Of a DNA stretch of 64,000 nt, positions 1 to 11,734 are shown piece after piece. Under the pieces are notes generated by a model. The model had not been told where the DNA came from and did not search any database. It was given only the letters and a program-made list of their open reading frames with translations. The position numbers and the translations under genes are program-made. This stretch comes from Whitmania pigra (Eukaryota; Annelida; Clitellata; Hirudinida; Haemopidae), in NCBI GenBank assembly GCA_021613335.1, contig JAJTWR010000205.1, forward strand, positions 1,405,001 to 1,469,000. The letters are read 5' to 3'. The stretch's first letter is position 1; every line of letters begins with the position of its first letter.

Positions 1-825
1 AGGTAACTCCCTAATAATAGGATACAGGTGATACAAAGCTGTAGGTAGTTTTTATTTGCAGTTAAAGAGCCAATAGTAAACAACATTGGTATTTAATATT
101 CATGAACATATGACAGTTTATGAATGAACCCCAAATTGATTGGTGGCACTAATGCGACATTATAATAATTTATTCAATATTCGATAATAACGCATAGCTT
201 CAACAAATTCTATACATTTTAAGGCCTCGACAGATGTAACCAGATTTATTAAGTTACTTTAAAGTTACACTTTCATTCAAACTCTAAATTATTAGGAAAT
301 AATTTACAAAATCTTACACAATACATGAAGATGAATTTGGCTAATTCTTTTTTTTTTTATAAATGCGATACATAATGCAATGCAAGTGAAGGCTCACACT
401 GTTTGAATACGTTAAGCTGTCTTTCATTATTGTACATTGCAGAACAAAAACGCAACCTCATTAACGTAATTGATTACGTCACCGATAAAAAAATAAACAA
501 AACAGTTTACAAAGAAAAAAAGGAATTAAATATTGATTAAAACGTAACACCTTACGACAATAAATCGTTGACTTCACCTCAACATGTCAACATGTCAAAA
601 AGAGTCCTTCCCAAGTAGTAGTAGTAGTAGTAGAGCATATCTCGTCACGTTCTCTAAAGATTTGGCTTCCACAAAAAGTCTTGTCATGTTTGAGGTAACA
701 AGTCACGTTTAATAATCCTTCGCAAGTTGATTCCATAGCAACGAGGTAATTCCAAACTCTGTAATTCGAATCTAAAATTTCAATGTGAACCTCAATCTGT
801 ATCTGAATCTGAATTTAAATTTCAT
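1..825. other. AT-rich stretch, no gene seen
   Basis: No open frame with coding character and no recognisable RNA gene. A short GTA/TAG trinucleotide run lies near 617-633. The right end is probably 3' flank of the minus-strand gene that ends at 863. Confidence 0.5.
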
Positions 826-831
826 TTTATT
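826..831 (-). terminator. Poly(A) signal AATAAA
   Basis: TTTATT on the plus strand reads AATAAA on the minus strand, about 32-37 nt after the stop of the small membrane protein gene. Its position fits, but AT-rich DNA gives such hexamers by chance. Confidence 0.35.
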
Positions 832-862
832 TTTTTGTTCTTGATCAAACTTTGTTACTTCA

Positions 863-1303
863 TCATCGTCTCCACTTGAAGAGAAAGACGTGAGTCGATG
901 GAGGAATGGAAGAAGAGTCCTTCAAGTTCTTTTCGTCGTCGTAGACGTGGGCAACCCTCAGCATCTCAGAACCACCATTTGGCATCTTCAAGGCTCGTTT
1001 CTTCTTCTTTGACGAGGGACCCGACTTGCTGATCTTAGTGTAGTAGACGTAGGCGTATATGACGCCCAGAATGGCACAAAGTGACGCCAAGACGAAGACG
1101 ACGATGACGCCCGTTGGCAGGAAGAACGGCTGGTGACGCTGATGATGATGGTGTTGATGGTGCTGATGGTAGTCAGGAGCTGGAATGGTGGTGTTGTCTG
1201 CCATGGCCAAGCCTTCGGTGAAGTTCGTCACAGGGGCGTCCAAGGTCTCTTCTCCTTTCTCCGTTCTTCGTTCTCTCAAAAGTGGTTCTTTTCTTCGGAA
1301 CAT
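863..1303 (-). CDS. Small single-pass membrane protein, unknown
   Basis: A single-exon frame of 146 codons on the minus strand. The product starts with a basic segment (MFRRKEPLLRERR), has a His/Gln-rich stretch at about residues 45-58, then one strong hydrophobic segment at about 63-90 (core VIVVFVLASLCAILGVIYAY). A Lys-rich stop-transfer-like stretch (KKKKRALK) follows, then a short polar tail. There is no obvious cleavable signal peptide, so a type III or signal-anchor topology is likely (inference). I do not recognise a family. An AATAAA on the minus strand lies about 35 bp past the stop. The frame could also be one exon of a longer gene, because I cannot place its promoter. Codon use looks coding: GC is higher than in the flanks and the hydrophobic block is intact. 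Confidence 0.5.
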   Translation of the reverse strand: MFRRKEPLLRERRTEKGEETLDAPVTNFTEGLAMADNTTIPAPDYHQHHQHHHHQRHQPFFLPTGVIVVFVLASLCAILGVIYAYVYYTKISKSGPSSKKKKRALKMPNGGSEMLRVAHVYDDEKNLKDSSSIPPSTHVFLFKWRR

Positions 1304-1854
1304 CAGGTAACATTTAAGTCAGCCAGAGTGGATTTATCCGCCTGAGTGGTAGTCGATGGAAAGGTGGCTGCTGGTAGTTAAGTTCAGGATTGGTCTTAGT
1401 TTTTCCAAATCCGTGTCAGTAGAATTATAACTGATGTTATTCGATAATATTATTATTATTACTATTAATTGAAATAAGAATTATTGTCGTTAATATAATT
1501 ACGCTACGATAATCGATTACTGTTATCGCTTAAGAGATGATGCTATTACGCTGCTACGACAGACGAGCCTTGAAATGAAACCAATTTTAGGAGGAGATTT
1601 TAGGAGAGTCCACTCGGTTCGAAATAAGCAACCTGCCGAACGAGAGGATATCGGTGATGATTTCGAATTCTTCGTCTGCATTTGCAAGGCTCAGTCAGTC
1701 CGTGGGCGATGGTGAAAATATGTTTACGTGCGCACAGCTGTTAGCCCGTAAAAGGATTATGCGTGGATTATACGGATTGGATGCTTGATGGATGAATTGT
1801 TGATTGAACTGCGTGATTGGTGGACGTTCAATCAGGTTGTGGCGATTCATAGAA

Positions 1855-2010
1855 CCATGGGGGCTGGTTATGGCGGAGAACTCTGAATTCTGAGGCTCGA
1901 TTCGAAGCTCTTGTGTTCAAATCCCAGCAATCGACTCATTGATTCTTATACCAGATCGGCCTCGTTAGCGACACCCTGAATGCGTTGAAAGTAAAATCTT
2001 CAAAAATAAA
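1855..2010 (+). repeat. tRNA-derived SINE-like element
   Basis: The segment has a Pol III box-A-like motif (TTATGGCGGAGAA, near 1869) and a box-B-like motif (GTGTTCAAATCCCA, near 1914), spaced as in a class II tRNA such as tRNA-Leu. A tRNA-unrelated body follows, ending near 1995-2010 in an A-rich tail with AATAAAA. The acceptor stem does not pair convincingly and the anticodon region is degenerate, so this is a retroposed tRNA-like head and not a working tRNA. The family name is unknown. Confidence 0.5.
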
Positions 2011-2189
2011 ACATTAACTCGCAAAGGCTGACTAAAGGAGTTGTTATTTTTGTTGCTATTTTTTTTTTCAAGAAAGGAAAAAAAGATAATTACTTGCTCC
2101 GCACGACAGACCCCATGGTTCTATTTATCGGAGACTGGGTCCAACGATTTGCAAAATCCAGTTATTCAAGCGTGGATAATCAGCACGAG

Positions 2190-2302
2190 TGATGGATGGA
2201 TGGATGGATGGATGAGAGGATGAATCTGACTCTCGGTCGGATAGAGATGATGAAAGTCGAGAAGAGGCGGCTTTCGTGCGTCCGTCCGTCCGTCCGTCTG
2301 TC
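2190..2302. repeat. GGAT/CGTC tetranucleotide runs
   Basis: A short (GGAT)n run at about 2191-2216 and a (CGTC)n run at about 2276-2299 flank 60 bp of unique sequence. The same two tetramer types recur at 33.3-33.7 kb. Confidence 0.7.
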
Positions 2303-2309
2303 ACGGCCA

Positions 2310-2936
2310 TCTGAGATTTTCCGAGAGTCAAACATCTGCTCTATTGGTTATCTAATTAAAATGACTAATTAACCGATTAAATTGCTTCCATTACATTACA
2401 CGGTTAGAGGATTTGGAAAGGCTGGTCAATTGAATCTTATGCCTAAGAATTCGGACAGAGAACATTCCTAATCTTAAAATCAAATCGAATGAACTTTAGC
2501 AAAGGTATCATCAAACGTTCAAAGTTTGTTTACACCGCTAGATGAGAGAAATCCAATAACAAGGTGTGTTAACAATGCATCTGCTGTTCGGATCGTCAAT
2601 TAAGTCGGACATAGTTGAATGGACAAAGGTTCTGATTCGATTTTTCTTGATGTTTTACTTGATTTAAAAGTTAATTTGTAAAATTTGTAATTTGTAAAAA
2701 GCCTTAGATGTAAAATAGCGTCGATAACTTTTTTGCGTGCAAAACATTCTTCGTCTATCCTCGGTGAACTAACAGGACAATAAATCAAACAAAAATAGGA
2801 TTAGATGAATTGATTTTTTCAACAAAAATATCAACAAGATCCTAAATAAGATAGATTGGGTATCGAAAAATGAGAACAAGAACAATTGTTCAAACATATG
2901 CACATTGATCTAAGAACGCTTTGCGCTTGGGGGCAT
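2310..2936. other. No gene seen
   Basis: AT-rich sequence without a supported open frame. Short frames on the minus strand near 2600-2788 have no recognisable domain and no splice context. Confidence 0.5.
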
Positions 2937-2937
2937 A

Positions 2938-3118
2938 CACTGGAACCAGGGACGGATTTAGGGAGGGAGACAACTACTACATTTTTCATCTAAATGCGTA
3001 AATTAATGATACAAAATGATTTTTTTTTAATTAAAATAGTTTTAATATATTTTTATATATTAAAAATCACTTGGGGCATTGCCTTCAACGCCAGCTCAGC
3101 CCCTAAATCCGCCACTGT
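2938..3118. mobile_element. Short non-autonomous DNA transposon (hAT-like MITE)
   Basis: The left end reads CACTGG..GGGACGGATTTAGGG and the right end, reverse-complemented, reads CACAGTGGCGGATTTAGGGG. The two are an imperfect terminal inverted repeat sharing the core GGATTTAGGG. The interior of about 180 bp is AT-rich and non-coding. Ends of the form CAGTGGCGGAT are typical of non-autonomous hAT elements in animals (from memory, not searched). A clean 8-bp target duplication was not found, so the exact ends are uncertain. Confidence 0.55.
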
Positions 3119-3182
3119 GTTCTTGCAGTAAATTACAAATTAGTCAGTCATTATTTATGGGTTTAAATTTAAATAACTGTTC

Positions 3183-3618
3183 TTAAAGTTGTGTCAACAT
3201 ATTTATTTTAAATATACTTTGTTCTATGAACTCGTCTTCATCATACGATGTTTCGGAAATAACTTCATCAATTACTTTTCGCTCATCAGGTGGCCCATCA
3301 ACTCTCGTTGACGTAATAGGAGAAAATATTTTGTTAATATTGTTTGTTTGTTTATTTTTAAATAAGTAACATTTAATTGTATGTCAGTAATGGAATACTT
3401 ATTTCTCAATTTATCGAATTCAAAAGCGAAGTAAATATTATATCAGAAAACATATTATGGAGTCTCTCTCTGAGTACCACCGGATAATGAGATAATGTTT
3501 GAACCTGCCACGGTGTTCCTGGTTTTTTAATAAATCTTTTTTTATAAACCGACTTCAACCTTTTCCAATAGACAATAAGAACAATGATGCTATTAAGCCA
3601 GAAAATAATTTCATTCAC
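3183..3618 (-). CDS. Possible two-exon small membrane protein (doubtful)
   Basis: A minus-strand frame from 3618 begins MNEIIFWLNSIIVLIVYWKR, a hydrophobic N-terminal segment followed by a very basic stretch ending near GTPW. Further down the same strand, 3183-3310 carries a second coding-looking frame with the acidic run SETSYDEDEFIEQS and a stop. Candidate donors lie near 3506-3516 and candidate acceptors near 3308-3312, but none is strong and the frame join is ambiguous. If real, it would be a one-pass protein of about 80-90 residues with a basic then acidic tail. No family is recognised. It could equally be chance frames in AT-rich DNA. Confidence 0.22.
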
Positions 3619-3619
3619 T

Positions 3620-4380
3620 GTTTAAATAGGAAATATTTGAACTCGGCACCACAGACATATTTTCTTGAGATTCACTAACTTCATCGATTTATTATACAAT
3701 GGTGCTTATTAATACTCAATTTAAAAATTCCAAAGCACAAAACTGATAAAGACTTAAGCGTCTTTAAGCGTAAATCTTGAGACAAGCTTAAAATGATGGG
3801 ACATTGTGAGATTTCGGAATTAATTGATTTAATTTAACTAACCACGTAATTTCATTCGCTTCAGCTTGTGCCATCACTTAATTTTTTTATAAAGAAACCA
3901 GTAAAGCTATTTTATATTATAATTATATATTTAAATTAAAATTGTGTTTATATTTACATGTTTTATGAAAACAAAAACGCTTGAATATTTAATGCAATGT
4001 ATTATTATAAATTATGGAATATCCTTTGGATAAAATTTGCGCCATTTGCATGGACGCATCCATTATTTATGAAGGGGTGTCGACAATGCTATCTTAAAAT
4101 AAATTTATTGTATCTCTCAAAATAACAGTTGGCTGTAGCATGACTGTTTAATTATATCATTTGGGCAATAAGCAAAGCCATTCTAGTTTAAACAAATTAC
4201 TTTTGAGCTTAATAATTGTAAAATATGTAATCCGTTTTACCCTCTCAATACTTCTTTTGTTGGCGCGAGAAGTTATCAGCGTGCGTTCAGCGGGGCCTAG
4301 AGCCATACTCATTGGCTACTCTTAACAAAAAACGACGTCGAAAGCTCTTGATTAAATATTAATGGTGGCCGACTTTTCTT
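3620..4380. other. Flank upstream of boule, no gene seen
   Basis: AT-rich with no supported frame. The last part (about 4240-4380) is less AT-rich and may hold the boule promoter and 5' UTR. No TATA box could be assigned. Confidence 0.4.
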
Positions 4381-4519
4381 AAGATTAATCGAACGTTGGA
4401 AGCAAACCTTTTTGTGGAGGTCAAACATTTTATCGTGCGAATTTGATAGAATTTATCATTTCGCGACAACACTGGGATTTATTTCTGTACCGCTAGATAA
4501 TTTGTTTCCGGGCACAAAA

Positions 4520-7500
4520 ATGGTAAGTCTCATTTGAAATGTTTGACGTCTGGCTTCCTGCTTCATTTTTTTTATCACAATATATACTGAAGTCCCTTAG
4601 CTGACTTAATGGATGCAACGTATTGGCGTTGTATTGTTCGTCTTGGCCCTTGAGCATACGCGCTTAGTGAGCTGTTGCTATTTCGGGATTTTGTTTATTG
4701 TTATCATCCGGGTCGAGTTACGAACTCTGCCTGTAAGTCGTGCCTGTGTTTTCAGTGCGGTTTTTCATTGTTTAGTCGAACCGTCGAAATTTTCATTTAT
4801 CTCTGGATAAAATTCTTTCAAATTCTACATTTCTCACGCCGTTTGCCTTCTCGTTCGGATTAAAGTTGATATGCAAATGAATAAACTAGCAGTGAGTTTT
4901 TATTTTACTAATTAGAATAGCAGATAATCATTTTAAAGCCGCTCTTCGTATACGCGGGCTCAGTTGCTTTGTGTTATAGCGACTTGCAATTTCTGCATTT
5001 TCATTAAGCTTGAATTGAATTAGACGTTGACGTCGTCTTCCTTCAATGGTTGGTCAATATTAAACGTTGCCGAAGCCACTTTGCCGCCATTTTATTCCGG
5101 ATTTTTGATTTTTAGTGGAGGGTCCAACTTGAAGTTTATATGTAGTTACTAGTTACCAGGTTTCGTTGTGATAGCTTAATTAACGTTTTAATGTTTTAAT
5201 TTGCTTTGACAATCATAAGTTTTTCTACAAAATTTAATGTAAGAGAAGATTAAGCTTATTCATCTAAACTGCTTACATTTTAACGTAATTAACCTAATGT
5301 TACTTTTTTAAGCAATGCATTAAACATCGCTTATATAAACACCTTTTTTTGGTTTAAATTTAAATGTTACAGAAACAAAATTTTATTTCAAAATTTTCAA
5401 TTTTTGGATGCAGATTGGAATTACTGCATATGCATTTATTTATTCTGCTTATCATGTCGATAGATACAACGTTCTTGCAACTAATAAGTGCATTGCTTTC
5501 ATGTATAATAACCTGTGATTAATTTCAAAGAATGAATAATTTGTTCATGAGTGGAATTGCATTTTATACTTTTTTTTCTACATGCAGACATCTTCAAGGG
5601 AAAGTTCTCTCTGCCTCACTCCAACTCCTGGCTCCACGTCCGGGCAGATGCCAAAGTTCGGCACCCTCATTCCGAACAGGGTTTTCGTCGGAGGGATCTC
5701 AAGCGATGTTAGCATTTATGTTATCATTAGACCTTGTGCTTTTGTATCGAATCCAACCTTGACATAATCTGGTTCCTCTCTTTTTGTTTGACAGACTTCT
5801 GAGAATGAGTTGAAGTTTTTCTTCTCCACATTTGGAGTAGTCAAGGACTGCAAGATCATACTGGACAGGGGAGGAATCAGTAAAAGGTTTGATCTTTAAT
5901 GTGCAAGACTTTCTATTGAGGCTTCCGGTGCACGTCATCTTTTTCTCCGATCTAGTTATGGCTTCGTGACCTTCGAGAATCAGGAAGATGCAGAAAGGAT
6001 TATAAAGAAGGAAGTTAGTAGCTTCCTTCAGATAAAATGTGGAAGAATCATTAAAACCATCCCTGAAAAGTTTAATCTGATCACTGAGCTGTGTTTAGTA
6101 ATTGTTTGGTATTTTTAAGAAGCATGATGAGCATTTTAAGCATTTGTAAGGCCTATAAAAGTATAATTTCAGACAATTCGTGTTTTTTTTTTATTCGGCT
6201 TCATTGCTCTACGAGTTTGCTTCATCTCAGGCCGCTATGAATCGCCTGAAATTTTATTCAGATGGTAATCACTCTATTCTAATATCAAATGATGCAGGGT
6301 GACAGCCTCATCTTCAAAGATAGGAAGTTGAATGTTGGACCAGCTATCAGAAAGCAGGTAGCCTCGTGTGCTTTCAACCTCTTTCAATTTTTAAAGAGTA
6401 ATTTTTATTGAGCATTTTCTGCAAAACCTTTCATGAAGCTTGTTTATAACATCTTGAATCTGTTGAAGAGTTTGTAATTCTTTTATTTTCTTCTCTTCTC
6501 CAGCAGACGTTCCCCAAACTGTGCGGTGAGTGGTTTCGCATAGTACGATGAAAGTATCATGATCGTCCTCTTCGTCGTCGACATTGCTGTCATTAACACA
6601 ACCACTCTTAATTATGGGAAGAGTTTACTCCTTATTTGCACGAGTCTCTATATTTATGTAAATTTGTTCGAAACGATCGTCGGATAATTTGGTTTGTTTT
6701 GATCGCATGATATCAGATCAGGATAATCAGAAAAAAAATTAAACTAGAAATGATGCATGTTCACATCCTACAGAACCCAACTTGCCACCGGCTGCCTACA
6801 TCTACCAGAACGGGTTGTACGCCTTCCCCAACACAATGGTGCTCTGTCATCCCGATGGCTACGTGCTCTCGCCTCAGGCTCACGTGAGCTTTTTTCAAAA
6901 TTTGTTCTAGTTAGTCGTAACATGATAATAATTATAATAATACCGACAATAGGCTGATATGGTGTATTATCATTTTCTGTCTTATAAGGTCTGTGGATGA
7001 CCTGCTTGTGCTTTGTCGCCGTCATGTTTGTCGTTAGGGGTTTAAAAAGAAATTGTACTTTCGATAATTTTTATTCGTCGTGGGGGCCGTGGCAATCGCG
7101 TGAGCTATGGGATCCATTGAGCCAGGTTTCTATTATGTTCCTTCCTTCTCTATTCTTGAACCAATCTCTTGCTCGCTCGCTCGTGTCTTTGGAGACTTTT
7201 GTATGAATGCAGGCAATGCAAGACTGATACTGCTGTTAGCCTAACAATAGGAAAAATTGTGAATCTCACCACATTAACAATGATACTAACAATAATAATA
7301 ATAATGATGATAATAATAATTACAATAACAGTAATAATAATAATAATTTATTCATTGAAAATTTTCACTTCATTCTTTTGCCTTGCGATATGCATAGACA
7401 GTCTCAGATTTCTACTGAGAGTCCTGACTGAGCTCTTTCGAGGTCATGTTGATAATCGGGTCAGCCAGTAAGAGGACCACAAGCATATTCATTTACTTAC

Positions 7501-8991
7501 TCATTCTCATATTCATATTCCTGTCCGATCGTTAGTCGAAATGTTTTGTTGTGCGTGGTGCCGCTACTCCTGTGAAGCAGTGCGTGGATGCTTGGAATTC
7601 ATCCGCACGCACCAGAACGCGCATCTCGAGCCGGAGGGAGCAGGTTCAATGCCGGAGATGAGCGACTGGATGGAATGCCGGTCCATGAGCTCGCTTTGTT
7701 TTTGTTCACGGACGCTGGCTGCTTACCAACTGCCTGGTTTGTACCGACACAAACTCTCCCGCACATCCTTCATTCTCGGTTGTTGTGGTTGTTGTTGTGA
7801 GTCTTCGATGCTACAGGTGTGCAGAATTGAGAGATTTATGCCACATCCATTCGCTACATTCCACCTTGACTTGGTATGGTCTTTGCTTTTGCTCTCATTT
7901 TCACTCTTATTCTCTTTCCTGGAATTCCCCGGCCTACTCATTCTGAGATGAGTCCTCATTCTGCTTGGAAGAGGCATTAAAAATGTTAATAACCACGACC
8001 TCCAACAACATCAACGATGATGATGATGATGATGATGGAATGGAAACTTTTTTACCTTTTGTAGAATGATGGGCTTTGTATAATTACCAGTCAAAAGGAC
8101 ATTAATAATGTCTTCTTTGTTTCATGGCTAGTTGCAATTGCTATTATTATTATTTTATTTTTAATATATTTTTTATACTTTTGTATTTCAGACATCAGCT
8201 TATCCTGTGCTTATGACTCCTCAATCTGTTGGATATTTCTCTTCTCCTGTGAGTGGTTCATTCAATCCATTGACGTGATCATCAATCAATTTGATTTATT
8301 GAGGGACATTCTCCAGTACTTAATTCTTTAAAAAAAGAAAAAGAGCTTTGTAAAGTTGACAATTATGATGATGATGATATGATGTTTCAACAATAACAAG
8401 TAATCATAATATATCAACAACATTAATAATAATAATAATAACGATAACGAAATAATAATAACATCTTATTAACCTTCATGTAATAGCAATTATGCTATTT
8501 CTTATCCATTAGCCTGCCGGTTTTGCTCCCACCCAGTGGCAGTCTCCGAACCAGTGGAGATGGACCTCGCCAGTGAGTCATTTCTTATACTATCATTACA
8601 TACCACTTGTTGTGAAATCTTATCGTGTCCCACATGCATTTCCGTCACTATCACAGAACATGCCTGGAATGGTTCCCGCAGCAGGGCCTCTGGTGTACCC
8701 CATCAGCCCCGAGATGATGTTCGCCCAAATGGCAGGAGGGTCGGCTACCTCGTGCCAGCAAGCTCAGGAAAGGTCGGAGACTTCCACGTCGGTCATGGAT
8801 CATCCTGGAGAGGTTGGTTGGACGGACGACGGTCTGGAACGTCGACTTTAAAATCTCAATCTTGACGTGCGATCGTTATTGTCGTCTGTAATTGTAATTA
8901 ATTTCAGTGCGGAGGGCCGATGGTTCAAAACATGAGGGACCAACACTTCAGCAAGTTCACCCCACCCAGGAACCAGCACTACATGTACTGA
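4520..8991 (+). CDS. boule: Boule/DAZ-family RNA-binding protein
   Basis: Eleven exons: 4520-4522, 5588-5707, 5795-5886, 5956-6013, 6298-6357, 6507-6525, 6774-6883, 8192-8248, 8513-8572, 8657-8812, 8908-8991. They sum to 819 nt, 272 residues, with all phases compatible. The family binds mRNA 3' UTRs in germ cells and promotes translation during meiosis. Visible features are one RRM at about residues 31-110, preceded by the typical IPNR, with RNP2 VFVGGI (33-38) and RNP1 SYGFVTFE (72-79), then RKLNVGPAIRKQ at the RRM end. The C-terminal half is rich in Pro, Gln, Tyr and Met, as in DAZ/Boule proteins. The length is close to human BOLL (283, from memory). The ATG is alone on exon 1 and is followed by GTAAGT. 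The 19-nt exon 6 is supported by frame but its acceptor could shift by one NAG codon. Confidence 0.9.
4868..4893 (+). other. Possible alternative boule first exon
   Basis: Within intron 1, ATGCAAATGAATAAACTAGCA is followed directly by the donor GTGAGT. It would splice in phase 0 to the exon at 5588 and give an alternative N-terminus (MQMNKLA or MNKLA). BOLL isoforms with different first exons exist in vertebrates (recalled knowledge). Use of this one is inference. Confidence 0.3.
5081..5092 (-). promoter_or_regulatory. YY1-like site in boule intron 1
   Basis: TTGCCGCCATTT reads AAATGGCGGCAA on the minus strand and matches the YY1 core AANATGGCGGC. It lies about 200 bp after the possible alternative first exon. 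A single motif match is weak evidence. Confidence 0.25.
7280..7346. repeat. Imperfect AAT repeat in boule intron 7
   Basis: An interrupted (AAT)n/(GAT)n tract inside the 1.3 kb intron between exons 6774-6883 and 8192-8248. A second short GAT run is at 8017-8037. Open frames in this intron (for example 7541-7951) have no domain and sit between confirmed exons of the same strand. Confidence 0.6.
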
Positions 8992-10229
8992 CGACACTCG
9001 ACATCGCATTCTGACTGCCTCGGCATAGCCATCGTTCTCAGACATATCAATAAATGCTCGGTACCGTCTTTCGTTCACCAACGAATGAACTCCTTAGTGA
9101 ATTCTCGTCCGCGAAATGGTATCTCAATTCAATTATTCTTCTCCTTTTTATCGATTTTCCATCTTGGACTCGTTCGGTTCTCTATTAAAATCAAACCATT
9201 TACCCTCTCTTTACCGTGACCTTTTCGCCTCGTGACAATCTCACGGACAGACTGGGACGCTTCCGCAAACCTCTCGTCGCAGATATTCTAAGGCAGGCGT
9301 GTCGTCGTTGTTTCGCGAAGGAGTCCCTCGCAAGTCGTCTGCCTCTACGCACGTTCCGAGCCTAATAGGATTTTTTGTCACGTCACGTTCCTACTTCATC
9401 ATGCAGTTTTAGTCTCAAGGATGCCAAAGCGATTAACCATCTACCGCCTTATCGAGAACCGCTTTTCAAGCCCGAAGCTCTAGTCACGCCTCCCCTCATC
9501 TCCCGCATCATCTCCGTCCTTCCCTTGGTTTTCCCGTCGTTCATCCTGCGTTTCGTCGTTTCGGAGTCATTTTAGGAAAGTCGGCGTGAGGTTGACTCCA
9601 AAAAGAGAGAAGAAGGCGTCACGGGATGCCGGGTCCGAGCTTCGATTCTCCTGTCATCTTCCTGCTGCATTTTGCATTCTCTGCTGTAGTTTTGATACCC
9701 GGACGTTTAAAAGCGAATTTATATATTTTTTTAGTAACCTTCCGACGTGTCTGTGCCTTCCCATCGAATACAAAACACTTCTTCATATCTCGTTCGAGCT
9801 CTTCCGATGCATCTCCGTGCATGGATTGAGATTTCAAGATGTATCATTCGGGAGTTTGCCGCCCGATGTATTTTCGTTGTCGTCTTTTTTATTGCGGTCA
9901 TCGTTATGGGTATAATTATTACTGCCTTCATAGCCTTTGTTGTTGTTGTTATTATTATTATTATTTATTATTGTTTTACTAACGATATTTTGGAATGCTC
10001 ATAGATCGACTGCTCTCTCTTGTGTCGGCATCTCTCCCTCAAATCGACTCGTATTATTCGGTGTAAACATTTTTCCGAGGTCTGTCATCGCAATCTCTGT
10101 CGTGGTAGTTGCGTATTATTGGTCCCATTGGTGCTCCACGGAATGAATGCTTAGGATCTGTAAATTTCTTTGCCAGCCAATCAGTTCTTATTTATGGTGG
10201 TACTGCCCGAAGCCAAGGCTCCGTTCCTC

Positions 10230-10237
10230 TGTACATA
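10230..10237 (+). promoter_or_regulatory. Pumilio/PUF recognition element
   Basis: TGTACATA matches the PUF consensus UGUANAUA exactly and lies 1.2 kb into the presumed boule 3' UTR. Pumilio and DAZ-family proteins interact in animal germ cells (established knowledge). Regulation here is inference from a single 8-mer. Confidence 0.35.
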
Positions 10238-10934
10238 GCCATTCGAGAGCCACTGCAGCAAAATTGTCTTCGTGATGGTGTCAGTCCTAGGATGATGCGC
10301 TTCTAACTTTGATGATCTTTATCTGCATTCGTCTTATTCCGGCCTTATCGAGGCGGTCCATTTTTGTCTCGATTCGTCGTCCACCGTCTGCGGCCTTTGT
10401 TTTGTCGAGCGGTTTTTGGTGCGGGTGCGTTCGGTGTTTCTACCGATGTTTTGATATTGTCTGATGTTTTCATATTTTCTTTTACGTCGTCCATCGGTTT
10501 GCATGCGTGTCGGAGTCGTCGACTTTCCATGTCGCGGCTACGACCGTCTCGTTGATCTCGTCTTTTGCCGTTGCTCGGGTTTTTCGTGCGCTCCGATTCC
10601 TACAGGTCTTCCAGGTTTTGCCCGGTCGTAAAAAGCGTAAAGCTCAAATGATAGTCGATCGATTGACTGATGGATTTCTCGACGAGTTCTAATCTCGACC
10701 ATGTCGAGAGTTTTCACGGAATGGTTTTGGTGGCGACTCGGAGCTCTGTGCGTACGTGTTTGCGTCTGTGTCTGCCCGTGTGTATGTGTTTTAGGAGATT
10801 TTATTATTTTTGGGGTGACCCCTCAGTCTCCAGCTCATTTTGATCTGGTACTGAAGCGATGGTTTCATAGTGATTTTAGTAATTCAGGAGGCTATCAGAG
10901 CAGCTGATATTCGACAATAATTATTCGTCTACAT

Positions 10935-11035
10935 GTTATATTATATATATACATATACACTTATGCAAGTATATATATGTATATGTATGTACTATATGTA
11001 CGTATGTACATTCGTATGGATGCATATTAATCTAC
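10935..11035. repeat. TA/TATG-type simple repeat
   Basis: An alternating pyrimidine-purine tract of TATATA, GTATATGTATG and ATGTACG variants in the presumed boule 3' UTR. Confidence 0.7.
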
Positions 11036-11168
11036 GATATATACACTGTTATATTGTGTGACTTTTTCTTGAGAGAGTGTGCCCTTGCATGTGAACGGAC
11101 GGATTGAACTGAGGATGAAATGGATTTTTAATCGGTTCGTGGATCTGTAGTTGTTCCATTACCAATGA

Positions 11169-11185
11169 TATTATTATCATCATCA

Positions 11186-11227
<42 letters not shown>

Positions 11228-11236
11228 TATTATTTT
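11169..11236. repeat. (ATT)n microsatellite
   Basis: A near-perfect ATT run with a few ATC units at its left end. A second shorter run lies at 11567-11606. Confidence 0.9.
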
Positions 11237-11728
11237 GTGGGATGTTGTCATGAGTGCAAACGATATTAACATTCGTTGGCGTCGTCGTTACTAAAACATT
11301 ATTACAAAATTTTACTGCAATTTAATGGTAATCTCTTACGAGAGGTGAATTGCAAAATTATTTTAGCACTTTGGTCTTGAAAGGTTCAAATCACTTTCCT
11401 ACTTCTGTTGGCAGCTGGTTCCAAATTGAGGGCAAAAAGCGTTTTTTGTGCTACCGTGCGAATGGACTCCGACCGTTCTGATCGACCCGATGCAAACCAA
11501 AGTGACATTTTCGACTCGCTCCGTTATTTATGGTGATTATTACGATTGTCCTTAAACAACTGTTGTTATTATTAATATTAATACTATTATTATTATTATT
11601 ATTATTGCTGATGATGATTATTGGTGACTTGTGAGAACTTTGTATGTCTTTGTGTCATAGTATGCTTTAATGTTTTAATACAGAGACTTGTAATGTTTTT
11701 GACTTTTGTGAGAGTTGAGGTTGTGAAC

Positions 11729-11734
11729 AAATAA
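11729..11734 (+). terminator. Poly(A) signal AATAAA of boule
   Basis: AATAAAGTTTT after a T/G-rich stretch. It is the best canonical signal downstream of boule before the next gene. Further AATAAA-like hexamers near 11855-11885 are alternatives. Confidence 0.4.

Noticed and set aside
7541..7977. 136-residue frame in boule intron 7
   Set aside because: Lies between two boule exons on the same strand with no splice sites in frame and no family resemblance.
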